A stretch of 61,269 nucleotides of DNA from an uncultured Verrucomicrobia subdivision 3 bacterium (GCA_903922735.1 CAIXUZ010000034.1:1-61269), one strand, 5' to 3'; counted from the first letter of the stretch, positions 7,866-17,083 are shown. Notes: a model not told the origin generated them from the letters alone. Numbers and translations are program-made.

Positions 7866-8116
7866 ATGAAACTCCGTGGCACCATTGACCAGATCAAGCA
7901 AGCCAGCCGGATTGTCTATAACGATGGGCGGCCCAGTCACAAAGGCGTCGTGGCCACCGTGCTTGGGCGGGTTGCTCGTTGGCCTCATTGAAGGCATTGT
8001 CTATTTGTCAAAAAGTGACGATGAATTTGCAGGAGTTTACGTGGAAGGCCGACGAGGATGGTTTTGAATCAATTTACGCTCCATTGGCAGACTTCTTTGG
8101 TGATGGGGGTGCACTG
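7866..8116 (+). pseudogene. Broken second copy of the DUF2958-like gene
   Basis: An ATG at 7866 gives only about 41 residues before a stop (end of frame near 7990). Further on, around 8080-8113, another frame reads LADFFGDGGALS then stop, matching LADLFGDGGELG of the intact gene at 5233-5676; the DNA there is nearly identical for about 30 bases. The reading frame is interrupted several times, so this is the remnant of a gene rather than a working one. Confidence 0.55.
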
Positions 8117-8207
8117 AGCTGATTGTAGGTTTATTTAATTTAACGTGTTGATCCTACCTGCACTTGGTTCTTGAACGGGTGCGCCAATTTTTAGACGATT
8201 CTTTTTG

Positions 8208-10277
8208 ATGTCTGAACTGGCCCGACGAAAAAACACAGCAACAAAAGCCGCCGCAAAAAAGAGGCCGGTGCAGAAATCTGTTCCTAAAACCCGTTACAAA
8301 ATCCACCGAAATATTCCGGTTCCGTCCCTGCACAAGCCCGAAAACAATGGAAAGCTGCATGATGAGCAACTTGCCATGCCATTTGTGGTGCCGAAACGAT
8401 TGGAAGCCCAGCCATTCCTGAAATGGGCGGGTGGCAAGGCGAGCTTGCTGCGCCAGCTTGAGGAATTTTTTCCGCATGAAATTGACCGTTACATCGAGCC
8501 ATTCATCGGCGGTGGTGCGGTGTTTTTCCACCTCAAGCACCGTTTTCCCGACATCCGCCCGCTGCTGCGTGACAGCAACAAGGAACTGATCAACTGCTAC
8601 CGCGTGGTGCGTGACCGCCCGGATGATTTGATGCGTTTGCTGGATGAACACACAAAGGCGTTTCGGGCTGATGGCAGCGATTATTTCTATGGCATCCGCA
8701 AGCAGCATGATCTGACGGATGATCTGGCTCGCGCCGCCCGCACGATTTTCCTCAACAAGACGTGTTTCAATGGGCTTTGGCGGGTGAACGCCAAAGGCGA
8801 GTTCAATACGCCGGTTGGGTCGAACAAAAATGCCAACCTTTACGACCGGGATAATTTACTGGCCGCGTCAGCCGCCTTGCAGGATGCCCAGCTGGAGGCG
8901 CAAGACTTCCGGCAGACGTTGGCGGAAGCGCGCCGGGGCGATTTCATTTATTTTGACCCGCCGTATCTGCCGGTTTCGGTTTTTGCGGATTTCAAGCGCT
9001 ACACGGCAGACCAGTTTCGCGAGGCGGACCAGGTGGAGTTGGCGCGCGTGTTCCGCGAGTTGGATGCCAAGGGCTGCCAGGTGGTATTGTCGAACTCTGA
9101 GCATCCGCGCATTCGCGAACTTTACGCCGGTTTTTCCATCCACGTGGTCTCCGCGCCAAGATTCATAAATTGCAAGCCCGGCGGACGTGGGAACGTGTCG
9201 GAATTGGTTGTTGCGAACACTGGTGCAACGACCAACCCACAAACATTTTTCACAACTTCAGCCGAGCCGGAATTCCCTGAAACAAAATACATGGGCAGCA
9301 AACAACGCTTGCTCCCGTTTATTCTCAAACACCTTTCAACCCTGAAATTCAGTTCGGCTCTGGATGCTTTTTCAGGGAGCGGGTGTGTCGGATATGCCAT
9401 CAAGCAAACTGGCGCTCGGGTTTATGCCAACGACTTTCTGAACTTTTGTTTCCACACTGCTCGCGCCACGATCGAGAACAATTCAACGAAGCTGACAGAA
9501 GACGATATCGGCAAATTGGTTCGCCCCAATGCAAATGCCCCGACATTTGTCCGAGATACCTACGTTAATTTGTTTTTCAACCAACAGGATTGCGAGTTTC
9601 TCGACAATCTCTGGGCAAATGTCCAAGAACTACAATCCCCGCTGAAAGTTTCCCTCGCTCTCGCCGCCGCCTCCCGTGCGTGCATGAAAAAACGGCCACG
9701 CGGGATGTTTACCTTTACGGGAATCAAGGGCTGGGATGGCCGGAAAGATTTGAAGCTGTCCATGCGCGAGCAATTTCTCATTGCCGTCACGGCGCTCAAT
9801 GGTGCGGTGTTTTCAAACGGCCAGCAAAATAAAGCTTACAATACCGACGTGTTTGATCTGCCGCCTGATCTGGCCAATCTGGTTTATATAGACACGCCGT
9901 ATATCAGCCCGTTTTCAGATTGCGACTATACCCGCCGCTATCATTTTGTGGAGGGCTATTGCCATTACTGGAACGGGTTGAAGCTCACGGACACAACGAC
10001 GAAAAAAATCCGGTCGTATGACACGGATTTTTCAACCAAGGCGCGGGCGCGGGCGGCTTTCCAAAAGTTGTTCCACCATTTTCGTAAATCAACACTGGCC
10101 ATTTCGTATTCCTCGAATTGTATTCCCAGCAAAACCGAGATGATAGAGCTGCTAAAAAGTGAAAAGTCGAAGGTGACTGTTTATGAATCCGCGCACCGTT
10201 ACCACCACGGCAACCACGCGCATAAAGTAGGAGACAACAAAAACGAGGTGATTGAATACCTCTTCATTGCTGAATGA
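8208..10277 (+). CDS. Fused double D12-class adenine DNA methyltransferase
   Basis: A 689-residue protein holding two complete Dam-type (D12 class) N6-adenine methyltransferase domains after a basic leader. Domain 1 (about 68-345): FLKWAGGK, the AdoMet motif PFIGGG, FLNKTCFNGLWR and catalytic DPPY (about 249). Domain 2 (about 355-685): KYMGSKQRLLP, AdoMet motif DAFSGSG and catalytic DTPY (about 561). This architecture is known from M.FokI-like enzymes that methylate each strand of an asymmetric site with a separate domain. Start at ATG 8208 (a TTG immediately upstream is unlikely). Its stop overlaps the start of the nuclease gene by ATGA, so they are translationally coupled. Confidence 0.93.
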   Translation: MSELARRKNTATKAAAKKRPVQKSVPKTRYKIHRNIPVPSLHKPENNGKLHDEQLAMPFVVPKRLEAQPFLKWAGGKASLLRQLEEFFPHEIDRYIEPFIGGGAVFFHLKHRFPDIRPLLRDSNKELINCYRVVRDRPDDLMRLLDEHTKAFRADGSDYFYGIRKQHDLTDDLARAARTIFLNKTCFNGLWRVNAKGEFNTPVGSNKNANLYDRDNLLAASAALQDAQLEAQDFRQTLAEARRGDFIYFDPPYLPVSVFADFKRYTADQFREADQVELARVFRELDAKGCQVVLSNSEHPRIRELYAGFSIHVVSAPRFINCKPGGRGNVSELVVANTGATTNPQTFFTTSAEPEFPETKYMGSKQRLLPFILKHLSTLKFSSALDAFSGSGCVGYAIKQTGARVYANDFLNFCFHTARATIENNSTKLTEDDIGKLVRPNANAPTFVRDTYVNLFFNQQDCEFLDNLWANVQELQSPLKVSLALAAASRACMKKRPRGMFTFTGIKGWDGRKDLKLSMREQFLIAVTALNGAVFSNGQQNKAYNTDVFDLPPDLANLVYIDTPYISPFSDCDYTRRYHFVEGYCHYWNGLKLTDTTTKKIRSYDTDFSTKARARAAFQKLFHHFRKSTLAISYSSNCIPSKTEMIELLKSEKSKVTVYESAHRYHHGNHAHKVGDNKNEVIEYLFIAE

Positions 10278-11521
10278 AAATCATCCTAAACAAACACGAT
10301 GGCACCACAAATTTTAAGGAGGCGTTGAGCGAACTGGTAGACGGCGCGGAAACGCTTTCGGTGGCGGTGAGTTATTTGCAGGTGAGCGGCTGGGAGTTGT
10401 TCCACCACCAAACCAAGCAACTCAATCATTCCAAGATGCGGATGGTGTGCACCGATCAAATGGGCATCACCCAACCGGCGGCAGTGCAACGGGCAATCAG
10501 CAGTGGAATCCAGATGCGGAATTTTTCGGGAAATATCACCTATCATCCGAAGGTCTATCTGGCCCATGACCGCGCCGGTAAAGCGACGCGATGTCTGCTT
10601 GGGAGCGCGAACTTGAGCAGTTCAGCCTTTACCACCAGCGTGGAGGCCGGGGTGTTGAGCGAGGACAGCACGGCACTAGGCACGTTGACGAATTGGTTTG
10701 ATGATCTTTTCAAGAAACGAAGTGAAGCGTTTACACCGGAAAGCCTTTTGCTTATGGAAGCACGCTGGCGAACGGCGGCTGCGGCCCGCGCCCGCGCTTA
10801 TCTGCGCACACGGCGCGAGTTGGTGATTCCGCCAAAGGCACCGGCACCGCCTATCAGCCCCGAAGATCTGGATACGCTTGAAGATGTGTTTGCCACACTG
10901 CAACCTGACATTGGTTTGCTGTGCATTGATTACGCTGGGAACACGGTGCGGAATATCGGACGGGCGAGAGAGTTGTTGCGGAATTGGCGGATGGTCAGCC
11001 AAGAGACGGGTGGCACGGCCAACAAGCAGCGCAGCGAAATGAAAAATTTAGGTTTCGCCGAGGGCATAAAGCTCACCCGGCTGGGTGAAGCGGCGGCAAA
11101 GGCTGCCACGGATGAGGAAGTAGCCCGGCTCTGGTGTGCCTGGTTGCATAACATATCCAACGCCGAACTGGCACAACTGCGGCCAGAGTTGTTCACCGCC
11201 AAGCGGGTCTTTGTGCAGTTCTGGCGGCTGCAACCAGATGTCAGGGAGTATTTCCTGAAATATGCCGAGGGTTCAAAAAAACATTCGCCAGAGCGTATGG
11301 TGCTGAACACGATTGAACTCTTATGTAACGCCAATGCGGTGGTTCAAGATTTGTCTCTGGATGATTTCAAAACGCTGGCTCCGCTGCTGACACAAGCGGA
11401 ACGCATACCGATTACCGTGCGCAAAAATGTGGTGGATTATCTGGACAACAAAGGCACCCGAACTTGGGAGTATCCAGACCGCCGGATAGTGCTGCTGGCT
11501 TGGAAAGCAGTGATGGGTTAA
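10274..11521 (+). CDS. PLD-family restriction endonuclease
   Basis: A 415-residue protein. The N-terminal half (about 1-165) is a single phospholipase-D-type nuclease domain with HPKVYL, then GSANLSSSAF and the acidic SVEAG, as in NgoFVII and BfiI; one motif per chain implies a dimer. The rest is a helical and winged-helix-looking region that presumably reads DNA. Its ATG overlaps the methyltransferase stop by 4 bases. Together they make a type II (probably IIS-like) restriction-modification system cutting DNA that lacks the paired adenine methylation. The recognition sequence cannot be read from the protein. Confidence 0.87.
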   Translation: MKIILNKHDGTTNFKEALSELVDGAETLSVAVSYLQVSGWELFHHQTKQLNHSKMRMVCTDQMGITQPAAVQRAISSGIQMRNFSGNITYHPKVYLAHDRAGKATRCLLGSANLSSSAFTTSVEAGVLSEDSTALGTLTNWFDDLFKKRSEAFTPESLLLMEARWRTAAAARARAYLRTRRELVIPPKAPAPPISPEDLDTLEDVFATLQPDIGLLCIDYAGNTVRNIGRARELLRNWRMVSQETGGTANKQRSEMKNLGFAEGIKLTRLGEAAAKAATDEEVARLWCAWLHNISNAELAQLRPELFTAKRVFVQFWRLQPDVREYFLKYAEGSKKHSPERMVLNTIELLCNANAVVQDLSLDDFKTLAPLLTQAERIPITVRKNVVDYLDNKGTRTWEYPDRRIVLLAWKAVMG

Positions 11522-11527
11522 ATTTAA

Positions 11528-12583
11528 TTATTTACCCAAAATAATTGCCGCAAGCCTTGCTTGCTGCTGCTCATTTGAAGGAAAGTCATTTGAATTAAGT
11601 TTAAGGTTTTGAGCCTCGAGTCGATTTCGAAATTCAATCATTTTTTGCTCGAAAAATATCCTGCTCAAGTCATGCCCCTCATTCCCTTGGCCCAATAAAA
11701 CAGGGAGAGCCCTCATCAGGGCGCCATAACCAGTGGTCTTGGATAAAATAAATTGGTCTGGATGCTCCCACTCATATGGAAAAACAGCTTTTACCGCCGC
11801 GAACAGATTCAACAAGATTTTGTAAATGACATTATCCTCATTGTTGATGAAGTAATAACGAAGTGGTAATGCTGGATCGTCAGTGATTTTCTTTTTAAGT
11901 TTTAGATCAACCAAATCTTGATCCGGCTTGGTGGTGATTAACTTGAGCAAATATTTTACAAAGCTGCCTTGGGATAGTGATGCTCCTTCATGCTCTTTGC
12001 GTCCAAGCATTTTTAGGCGCTTGCAATATGGGCTTTCCGAATCTGAATTCATTAGCCGCGCAATCTCGTGACAGGTTTTTTGCGGGCTTCTGGTTTCCGA
12101 CAGGAAAAAAAGGTCGTAAATGAGTGATTTAGAAACCGGCGTCTGTTTGCTGTTAATAATGGAAAACACGTATGCCTTTTCCTCCTCAACTAAATCAAAC
12201 ATCAGAATAACCGGCAGTTGAAAATCGGCTATGTTTTTGGACTTCTTTAAGCCTTCAATTCGATGCTGGCCATCAATTATTTCGCCAAACTTGGCGGTAT
12301 GATCAAAATCCAAGCTCGAACCAGAAAGTTTATGGTTCGCGTCAGGATAAACGGCAATGATTATCGGCGTTGGGAATGTTGCATCTGGATCTTCAGTATA
12401 TGCCGATATCTCAGCTACTCGTTTTGGAGACAAAACTCTTTGGACTCCCCCTCCAGTAGAAAGTTTGGCCGCACTATAGCGTCGCTCAGCGATGTCGCAC
12501 ACGTTGGCAACGATCTGTGCTGGCAGACACGCCATATAGAACGTCCCAATTGGTTGATTTACCTCTATCAGGTCAATCTTCAT
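11528..12583 (-). CDS. DGQHR-domain protein (DndB-like)
   Basis: A 351-residue protein of the DGQHR superfamily, which includes DndB (regulator of DNA phosphorothioation) and DpdB of deazaguanine modification systems. The hallmark FGEIIDGQHRIEGLKKS is near residues 100-115, followed by LPVILMFDLVEEEKAYVFSI and INSKQTPVSKSL, which fit the family. No dnd or dpd partners are present. It is translated from an ATG overlapping the stop of the membrane protein gene (ATGA), and its end is only 6 bases from the nuclease end, tail to tail. Probable defence or DNA-modification-sensing role; the exact role is not inferable. Confidence 0.85.
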   Translation of the reverse strand: MKIDLIEVNQPIGTFYMACLPAQIVANVCDIAERRYSAAKLSTGGGVQRVLSPKRVAEISAYTEDPDATFPTPIIIAVYPDANHKLSGSSLDFDHTAKFGEIIDGQHRIEGLKKSKNIADFQLPVILMFDLVEEEKAYVFSIINSKQTPVSKSLIYDLFFLSETRSPQKTCHEIARLMNSDSESPYCKRLKMLGRKEHEGASLSQGSFVKYLLKLITTKPDQDLVDLKLKKKITDDPALPLRYYFINNEDNVIYKILLNLFAAVKAVFPYEWEHPDQFILSKTTGYGALMRALPVLLGQGNEGHDLSRIFFEQKMIEFRNRLEAQNLKLNSNDFPSNEQQQARLAAIILGK

Positions 12584-13161
12584 AAATTATTTTTACGACT
12601 ATCTTTGTTTGGGGCCGCGTCCACAGATTTCTTTAGCCGTATTAAATTAGCATTATCTAATTCGGCATACGAATCATAATCAAGATGCAGGTAGGTGATG
12701 CAAAATGCGTAGGTGCAGAAGAAAATCGAAGCGATATAAAAGGTGAGCTGGAGCCAATCAATTTTATTTACGACGCCGCAGCATGGCTGGGGAACTGTAT
12801 GAGATACAATATCTGAATAAAAAAACGTCATCGGAAAAAGGAGGGCAACCACCATCACCAATGACGTTAAAATCTTAAAATGCTTGAACTTAATGTCGCT
12901 CGCCGAGAGATATTCGATTAAAAATGGAACAATAGCTGACGCAATCAACGAAATAGAAAAAGTGTAAAAATTTCCCGCAGTCAGGTTGCTAATTAAAAGA
13001 TCGGTAAAATTTGCTTCACTATGTTTAACGCACAAGAGCAGTGAGAAAAGTATCCCCGACTGGGCAACAACCACCCCAATCAAAAGGTAGATTCCAAAAA
13101 GCGACCAAATTTGTGGGATAATTTCAAATGGTTTTAGAAATGCTGGCGTATTAAATTTCAC
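12580..13161 (-). CDS. Four-helix membrane protein paired with the DGQHR protein
   Basis: A 193-residue integral membrane protein with four clear hydrophobic helices: around IYLLIGVVVAQSGILFSLLL, FYTFSISLIASAIVPFLI, ILTSLVMVVALLFPMTFF and LTFYIASIFFCTYAFCI. The C-terminal tail is charged and probably cytoplasmic. Its stop overlaps the DGQHR gene start by 4 bases, a strong sign that the two proteins work together. It is AT-rich compared with the chromosome. Membrane-effector plus sensor pairs are common in anti-phage systems, which is the basis for that suggestion here; no family is recognised. Confidence 0.75.
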   Translation of the reverse strand: MKFNTPAFLKPFEIIPQIWSLFGIYLLIGVVVAQSGILFSLLLCVKHSEANFTDLLISNLTAGNFYTFSISLIASAIVPFLIEYLSASDIKFKHFKILTSLVMVVALLFPMTFFYSDIVSHTVPQPCCGVVNKIDWLQLTFYIASIFFCTYAFCITYLHLDYDSYAELDNANLIRLKKSVDAAPNKDSRKNNL

Positions 13162-13520
13162 AAACTAGTTGATTGGTTTTTCAGAACTCAACCACAGCAG
13201 TTTAAACAAAAGTGACGTTTCTGGCGAGCGTAGTTTTTTTATCACGCCGGGTCAGGAATAGGCGTTGGCATGATAATCTTAGCAGAACACATTAGTAAAG
13301 CAGCATGATGTATTAGTAAACTTAAATTATCTTTCTCTTGGACGGTTATCCAAAGGTTTGGTGTAAAGAGTTCCCAAGGCGTGTTTTTAGTGATCCCCAA
13401 GTGAGCCAAGGTGATTTTCAACCTGAACAGATAGCTTGCTTATCATGCCATCATGCAATGATGTAGCCAAGGTCGCATGATGGGCATGCACTGCATGAAA
13501 GAAGGCATGGGGGGAAAATG
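13162..13520. repeat. Intergenic region with CATGATG-type repeats, possible replication origin
   Basis: About 360 bases without a gene. The word CATGATG or its complement occurs at 13304-13310, 13449-13455 and 13476-13482, with looser copies (CATGAT at 13269, TGCATGAA near 13492, GGCATGG near 13505). The same word recurs as a tight pair at 17084-17098. Beside a primase-helicase gene, iteron-like repeats suggest an origin; this is inference. Bases 13317-13337 also nearly repeat the sequence just right of the left att core (203-221). Confidence 0.4.
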
Positions 13521-13550
13521 AATGGGGTGCCTGATGGCAGGCACCCCATT
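13521..13550. terminator. Terminator hairpin after the primase-helicase gene
   Basis: A perfect 12-bp stem (13521-13532 with 13539-13550) with a 6-base loop lies 13 bases beyond the primase stop on the minus strand, followed on that strand by TCATTTTCC. The stem ends in AATG/CATT, so it could act in both directions. Confidence 0.75.
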
Positions 13551-13563
13551 TTGTTATCCGTTT

Positions 13564-16014
13564 TTATTGAGCCAGCAATTCAGCAGGCATACCTCCGCGC
13601 CCAACATCCATGCGCCTAAACTCGTAACGGCGCGAATGGCCAACCCCCACGGCATGGAATGTATAGCACCCAACAGTGCGCCCATTATAGCGCTTGAGCA
13701 CCCGCGAAATAATGGTGTGCATTTTGCGCTCGTAGCTCCCCTGCATAGGCTCGTCCAGCCCCAGCAAATCTTCAAACGCACCTGAACTGCGGGCATGTTC
13801 GATCAGTTCGGAAAAGGTGAAAGATTTAAGCTGGGCATCAGGCTGCAACCCTGCCGCCAACAAGCGCATGTTGTGCGCATCACGATCCATATCATCCAAA
13901 GTTTCCGATGGGGTCAATGGCGACACATAACCAGCGTGCTCCACGATGCTGCCGATGATCCGCGACCACTCTTGGAAGCTGGAATTGGACATGCTGCCAA
14001 GAGGGCGACCTGCGTTGTCCCACGCCTGAACCAGCGTCCAAAGTGCGGCATAGATTTTAGCTCGATTTGCTCTAACGTATGCCTCCAATTCGTGGGTGAA
14101 TGTGCGTGCCTCGGCACGCTCCTCCTTCATAAACAAATCCACGACCAGCGACCGACGACGCATGTCCGGTGAGACCGCACAGTTGTTGCCGGTGATAAAT
14201 ACCACCGTGAATTTTTCGGCAGAGAAGTTTTTTGACGATCCGAGGATGCGGTCTGACCACTCTGGCGCAGTCAAAAAACCCTCCAACGCGGGCGAATTCA
14301 GGTTGTCTTTCACGTTGTCATAAACGACGTAGAGGCGACCCTCCATGACTGCGGCGGTAAGGAATTTGCGCACCTCCTCGTCGTTGTTAGGTTTGACACC
14401 TGCCGTGAAACGCCCAAGCACGGAACTGATGATGGTTTTGACCAGCAAAGTTTTCCCCGCGCCTTCGGCATTGGCTTTGATAATGAAACAGGGCGGGAGG
14501 GAACCTTGCGGCAACAGACCGTAGGCGAACATCGTCATCATCGCTCCAATTGCGACCGAAAGGGAGCGGCCATTATCTTGAGGAAAACAGAACTCCGCGA
14601 ATAACGCATTGAGGGCGGCTTTGGCCTCATCCAGCGTCATGGTGGCGACATTTCCAATATCCGGCGTGGCAAACGTGTAGGTTTGGCTCTCGGCATCATA
14701 GCCATCAGGCAGCAATTCAATCTGTCCGTTGTTGCGCTTTACCGGCAGGCGCACGTGATTCAACCGCTTGAGAGGAGGTATGCTATTCAGGAATCCACGC
14801 GCAGCCAAAACCGCACCGGCATCGGTGTTGCTCATACTTCGATAAACGCGAACAGGAGGAGAATCCTTGGACTCGACCATTTTATAGCAACACACCCAAT
14901 CCTCGACCAACGTCCTGAATGCGTCGGAGGCGACCACCTTCAGCCCCCTGTTGGTTTGGTCAAGGGTGAACGTAATGCCCTGTCGATTGAAAAGGTCGGA
15001 GGCAGACAGTGCCCGCCCAAGATCCTCGGCAAAAGCGGACAAAAGACGATTGTCCGTGGGCAGAGAAACCAAAGTCCGGCCACTCGTTGAAAATTTACCG
15101 GGCTTCGTGTCCTGATCAATCTCGTTGGGGTCATCAGGGAAATCATCCTCGTCGTCATCTTCGGACGAGTCTGAAACTCCCGGCAATTCGCACAAGGTGG
15201 TGGCCTTTGAAGTGGCATTGAAGATATCCAATTTTGTGGCTCCCGACTGCTTCCAGCCATTCAAGTCATTGAACTCGACAGGCGTTTGCACCTTGCAAAC
15301 TTTGCAGCGAGCAGATTTAACAATGCGGTTGAGCCACTTTTTCCCACTGACGCCATTCCCCACGAACGCATACACGGTAGTATCGCGGTTGCAAAGCGGT
15401 GCAACTTGCCCAGCACTCGATTCACCGCGCGTAGTGACAAACCCGGTCACGTCATTTGTGAGTTCATCGTCGCCAATCAAATCCACGCAGGCGAACATGT
15501 CCCACGGCGATTCAAAGGCATAGACGTAGCACTTGCTTTTCGGGTGGTTGATGGTCAGAGGCGTCAGCTTCTTCTCATCTCCAAACCACTTAATCACCCG
15601 TGTCCCATTGACATCCAATGGGCAATGCTCGCAACCGATCACTTCTTGATTGGCATTGAAGATGGGCAACGCGATGTGACCTTCATACAGGCCAATCATC
15701 TGCAACCCCTTGATTTTCTGCCACATGTCAGCAGAGATGCCCTGCCACTTGACCAGACGCTCAATCACTTCAGGCGTGATGGCGTCAACACAACCCTGCC
15801 ACGGTTTGCTGGATTGCGACTCGGCAGCATCCCCGGTCTTAACCGGGTCAGGGCTGGCAGACAATTGTTTGGTCGAGCCTTCTTCGCGAAAAAACTCTTC
15901 CTTGTCAAAGCGGCCAGACTTGATGTCCTTTTCATATTGCTGTTCGTCGTAGCGGGATTGCGGTTCGCCCTCATTGTTTGAAGGCGCAGTGTTGCTAGAT
16001 GTTTGATTGCTCAT
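13564..16014 (-). CDS. Element primase-helicase (replication protein)
   Basis: An 816-residue protein. After a polar leader, a Toprim-like primase region (about 100-260) shows CYVYAFESPWDMFACVDLIG, with the acidic residues expected for metal binding. A linker very rich in Asp/Glu (near residue 290) leads to a P-loop helicase part with ANAEGAGKTLL (about 515), Walker B RLYVVYDN (about 563) and FITGNN plus DMRRRSL as sensor and arginine-finger regions. This plan matches replication initiators of phages, satellites and integrative elements (DUF927/VirE-like helicases). It lies one base from the excisionase-like gene and is probably co-transcribed with it. Confidence 0.83.
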   Translation of the reverse strand: MSNQTSSNTAPSNNEGEPQSRYDEQQYEKDIKSGRFDKEEFFREEGSTKQLSASPDPVKTGDAAESQSSKPWQGCVDAITPEVIERLVKWQGISADMWQKIKGLQMIGLYEGHIALPIFNANQEVIGCEHCPLDVNGTRVIKWFGDEKKLTPLTINHPKSKCYVYAFESPWDMFACVDLIGDDELTNDVTGFVTTRGESSAGQVAPLCNRDTTVYAFVGNGVSGKKWLNRIVKSARCKVCKVQTPVEFNDLNGWKQSGATKLDIFNATSKATTLCELPGVSDSSEDDDEDDFPDDPNEIDQDTKPGKFSTSGRTLVSLPTDNRLLSAFAEDLGRALSASDLFNRQGITFTLDQTNRGLKVVASDAFRTLVEDWVCCYKMVESKDSPPVRVYRSMSNTDAGAVLAARGFLNSIPPLKRLNHVRLPVKRNNGQIELLPDGYDAESQTYTFATPDIGNVATMTLDEAKAALNALFAEFCFPQDNGRSLSVAIGAMMTMFAYGLLPQGSLPPCFIIKANAEGAGKTLLVKTIISSVLGRFTAGVKPNNDEEVRKFLTAAVMEGRLYVVYDNVKDNLNSPALEGFLTAPEWSDRILGSSKNFSAEKFTVVFITGNNCAVSPDMRRRSLVVDLFMKEERAEARTFTHELEAYVRANRAKIYAALWTLVQAWDNAGRPLGSMSNSSFQEWSRIIGSIVEHAGYVSPLTPSETLDDMDRDAHNMRLLAAGLQPDAQLKSFTFSELIEHARSSGAFEDLLGLDEPMQGSYERKMHTIISRVLKRYNGRTVGCYTFHAVGVGHSRRYEFRRMDVGRGGMPAELLAQ

Positions 16015-16015
16015 A

Positions 16016-16258
16016 TTAATTGGTCATGGTCGCCCGAAGAAAACGCGCGAGTTCAGTCAGTGGGAACAACGGCTTGCTCAATGCCCGCGAGGGCTTGATG
16101 AAGCCGCGTTTAACCAGCCGATCTAAAGTTTCGGTTGAAATGCCCAAAGATTTCGCCGCTTCTGCGCGTGTCAAAGACAAGCGAGGCAAAGTGGCGCCTG
16201 TCCGCAATGGGACAGAAGGCGTTTCAAACTGAACTGGCGTTTTATCTTGTTCGTTCAT
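16016..16258 (-). CDS. Excisionase/MerR-like DNA-binding protein
   Basis: An 80-residue protein from the ATG at 16258; the open frame upstream is not protein-like. The second half is a winged helix-turn-helix: LSLTRAEAAKSLGISTETLD then RLVKRGFIKPSR and a wing ending in FPLTELARFL. This is the AlpA/excisionase type used by integrative elements as directionality factor or activator. It ends 1 base before the primase-helicase start, so it likely controls or accompanies element replication. Confidence 0.8.
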   Translation of the reverse strand: MNEQDKTPVQFETPSVPLRTGATLPRLSLTRAEAAKSLGISTETLDRLVKRGFIKPSRALSKPLFPLTELARFLRATMTN

Positions 16259-16396
16259 GACGCAATAGTTACTAGTTCGTGCTCCGGCCAATAAAACGCG
16301 CTTGCGAAATCTTCCGTAACCCATTGATAATAAAAGGAAGCGCGCTAATAAAACACTCCCCACATTGTTGCTTTTGAAAATCACCACAGCCAACTA

Positions 16397-17026
16397 ATGA
16401 CAACTCGAAAAGAAGCCAAAAAGAAACTAGAGACGGTTGACCGGCTTTTGGAAAACAACCAAAAACTCGTTATCGTTCGTGAACTGGCCAAAAAAAGTAA
16501 ATTGAACCCCTCAACAATTAGCCGCCGGTTAAAGGCGAAAGCCATACCTGTTTCCGATTTGCGCAAAAGTGCTTATTCAAAAGAAAAACTCCGCCCAGTT
16601 GCGTTACTGCTTCTTGGGATAAATCGGAACCAAATTAAAAGACTAACTGGCGAAAAGTCCGAAAGGTTAAAGGCGAGAGTGAATAAATTATTTTTTACTA
16701 AACGAGGGGAAGAACTGTTTTTTGATGAGCAAAAGGTGGCGCGTTTGGAACAGGAATTAGAAAAGCATTTTGACCTGGAAGAATGTGTCGGGTGGGTTTG
16801 TTCGGCTGCGGCTTGCTCTAAAGTGGAATCTTTTTTTTCTGTGCTGGAAGAAACCGCATATTGCACCCATGAATTTGATTCATTTATGAAAAAAGTTTCT
16901 GATGTTACGGGGCGAGACGCGCAAAACCAAAATGGAGTTTTAGTTGTTAAGGGACACAAAGATCAAATGGTAAAAATTACGTTAAAACACTTGGCGCGAA
17001 AATTTGCAAATACGCCAAATAGTTAA
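16397..17026 (+). CDS. Element B regulator-like protein, HTH at the N-terminus
   Basis: A 209-residue protein, divergent from the excisionase-primase operon. Near residues 28-55, VRELAKKSKLNPSTISRRLK is a good helix-turn-helix, and a second DNA-binding-like stretch (GINRNQIKRLTGEKSERLKA) follows. The middle is helical and the C-terminal half has a Cys-containing segment (CVGWVCSAAACSK). No larger family recognised. Its position, divergent over a short promoter region, suggests that it represses or activates the replication operon. Confidence 0.65.
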   Translation: MTTRKEAKKKLETVDRLLENNQKLVIVRELAKKSKLNPSTISRRLKAKAIPVSDLRKSAYSKEKLRPVALLLLGINRNQIKRLTGEKSERLKARVNKLFFTKRGEELFFDEQKVARLEQELEKHFDLEECVGWVCSAAACSKVESFFSVLEETAYCTHEFDSFMKKVSDVTGRDAQNQNGVLVVKGHKDQMVKITLKHLARKFANTPNS

Positions 17027-17083
17027 AATTCAAATAAGCCGTTTTCGCTAGGGCTGATTTTCAACCAGCCAAAATATCATGCA

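Noticed and set aside
11528..12583. Part of a dnd phosphorothioation system
   Set aside because: Only the DGQHR signature is shared with DndB; no DndA, C, D or E is in the window.
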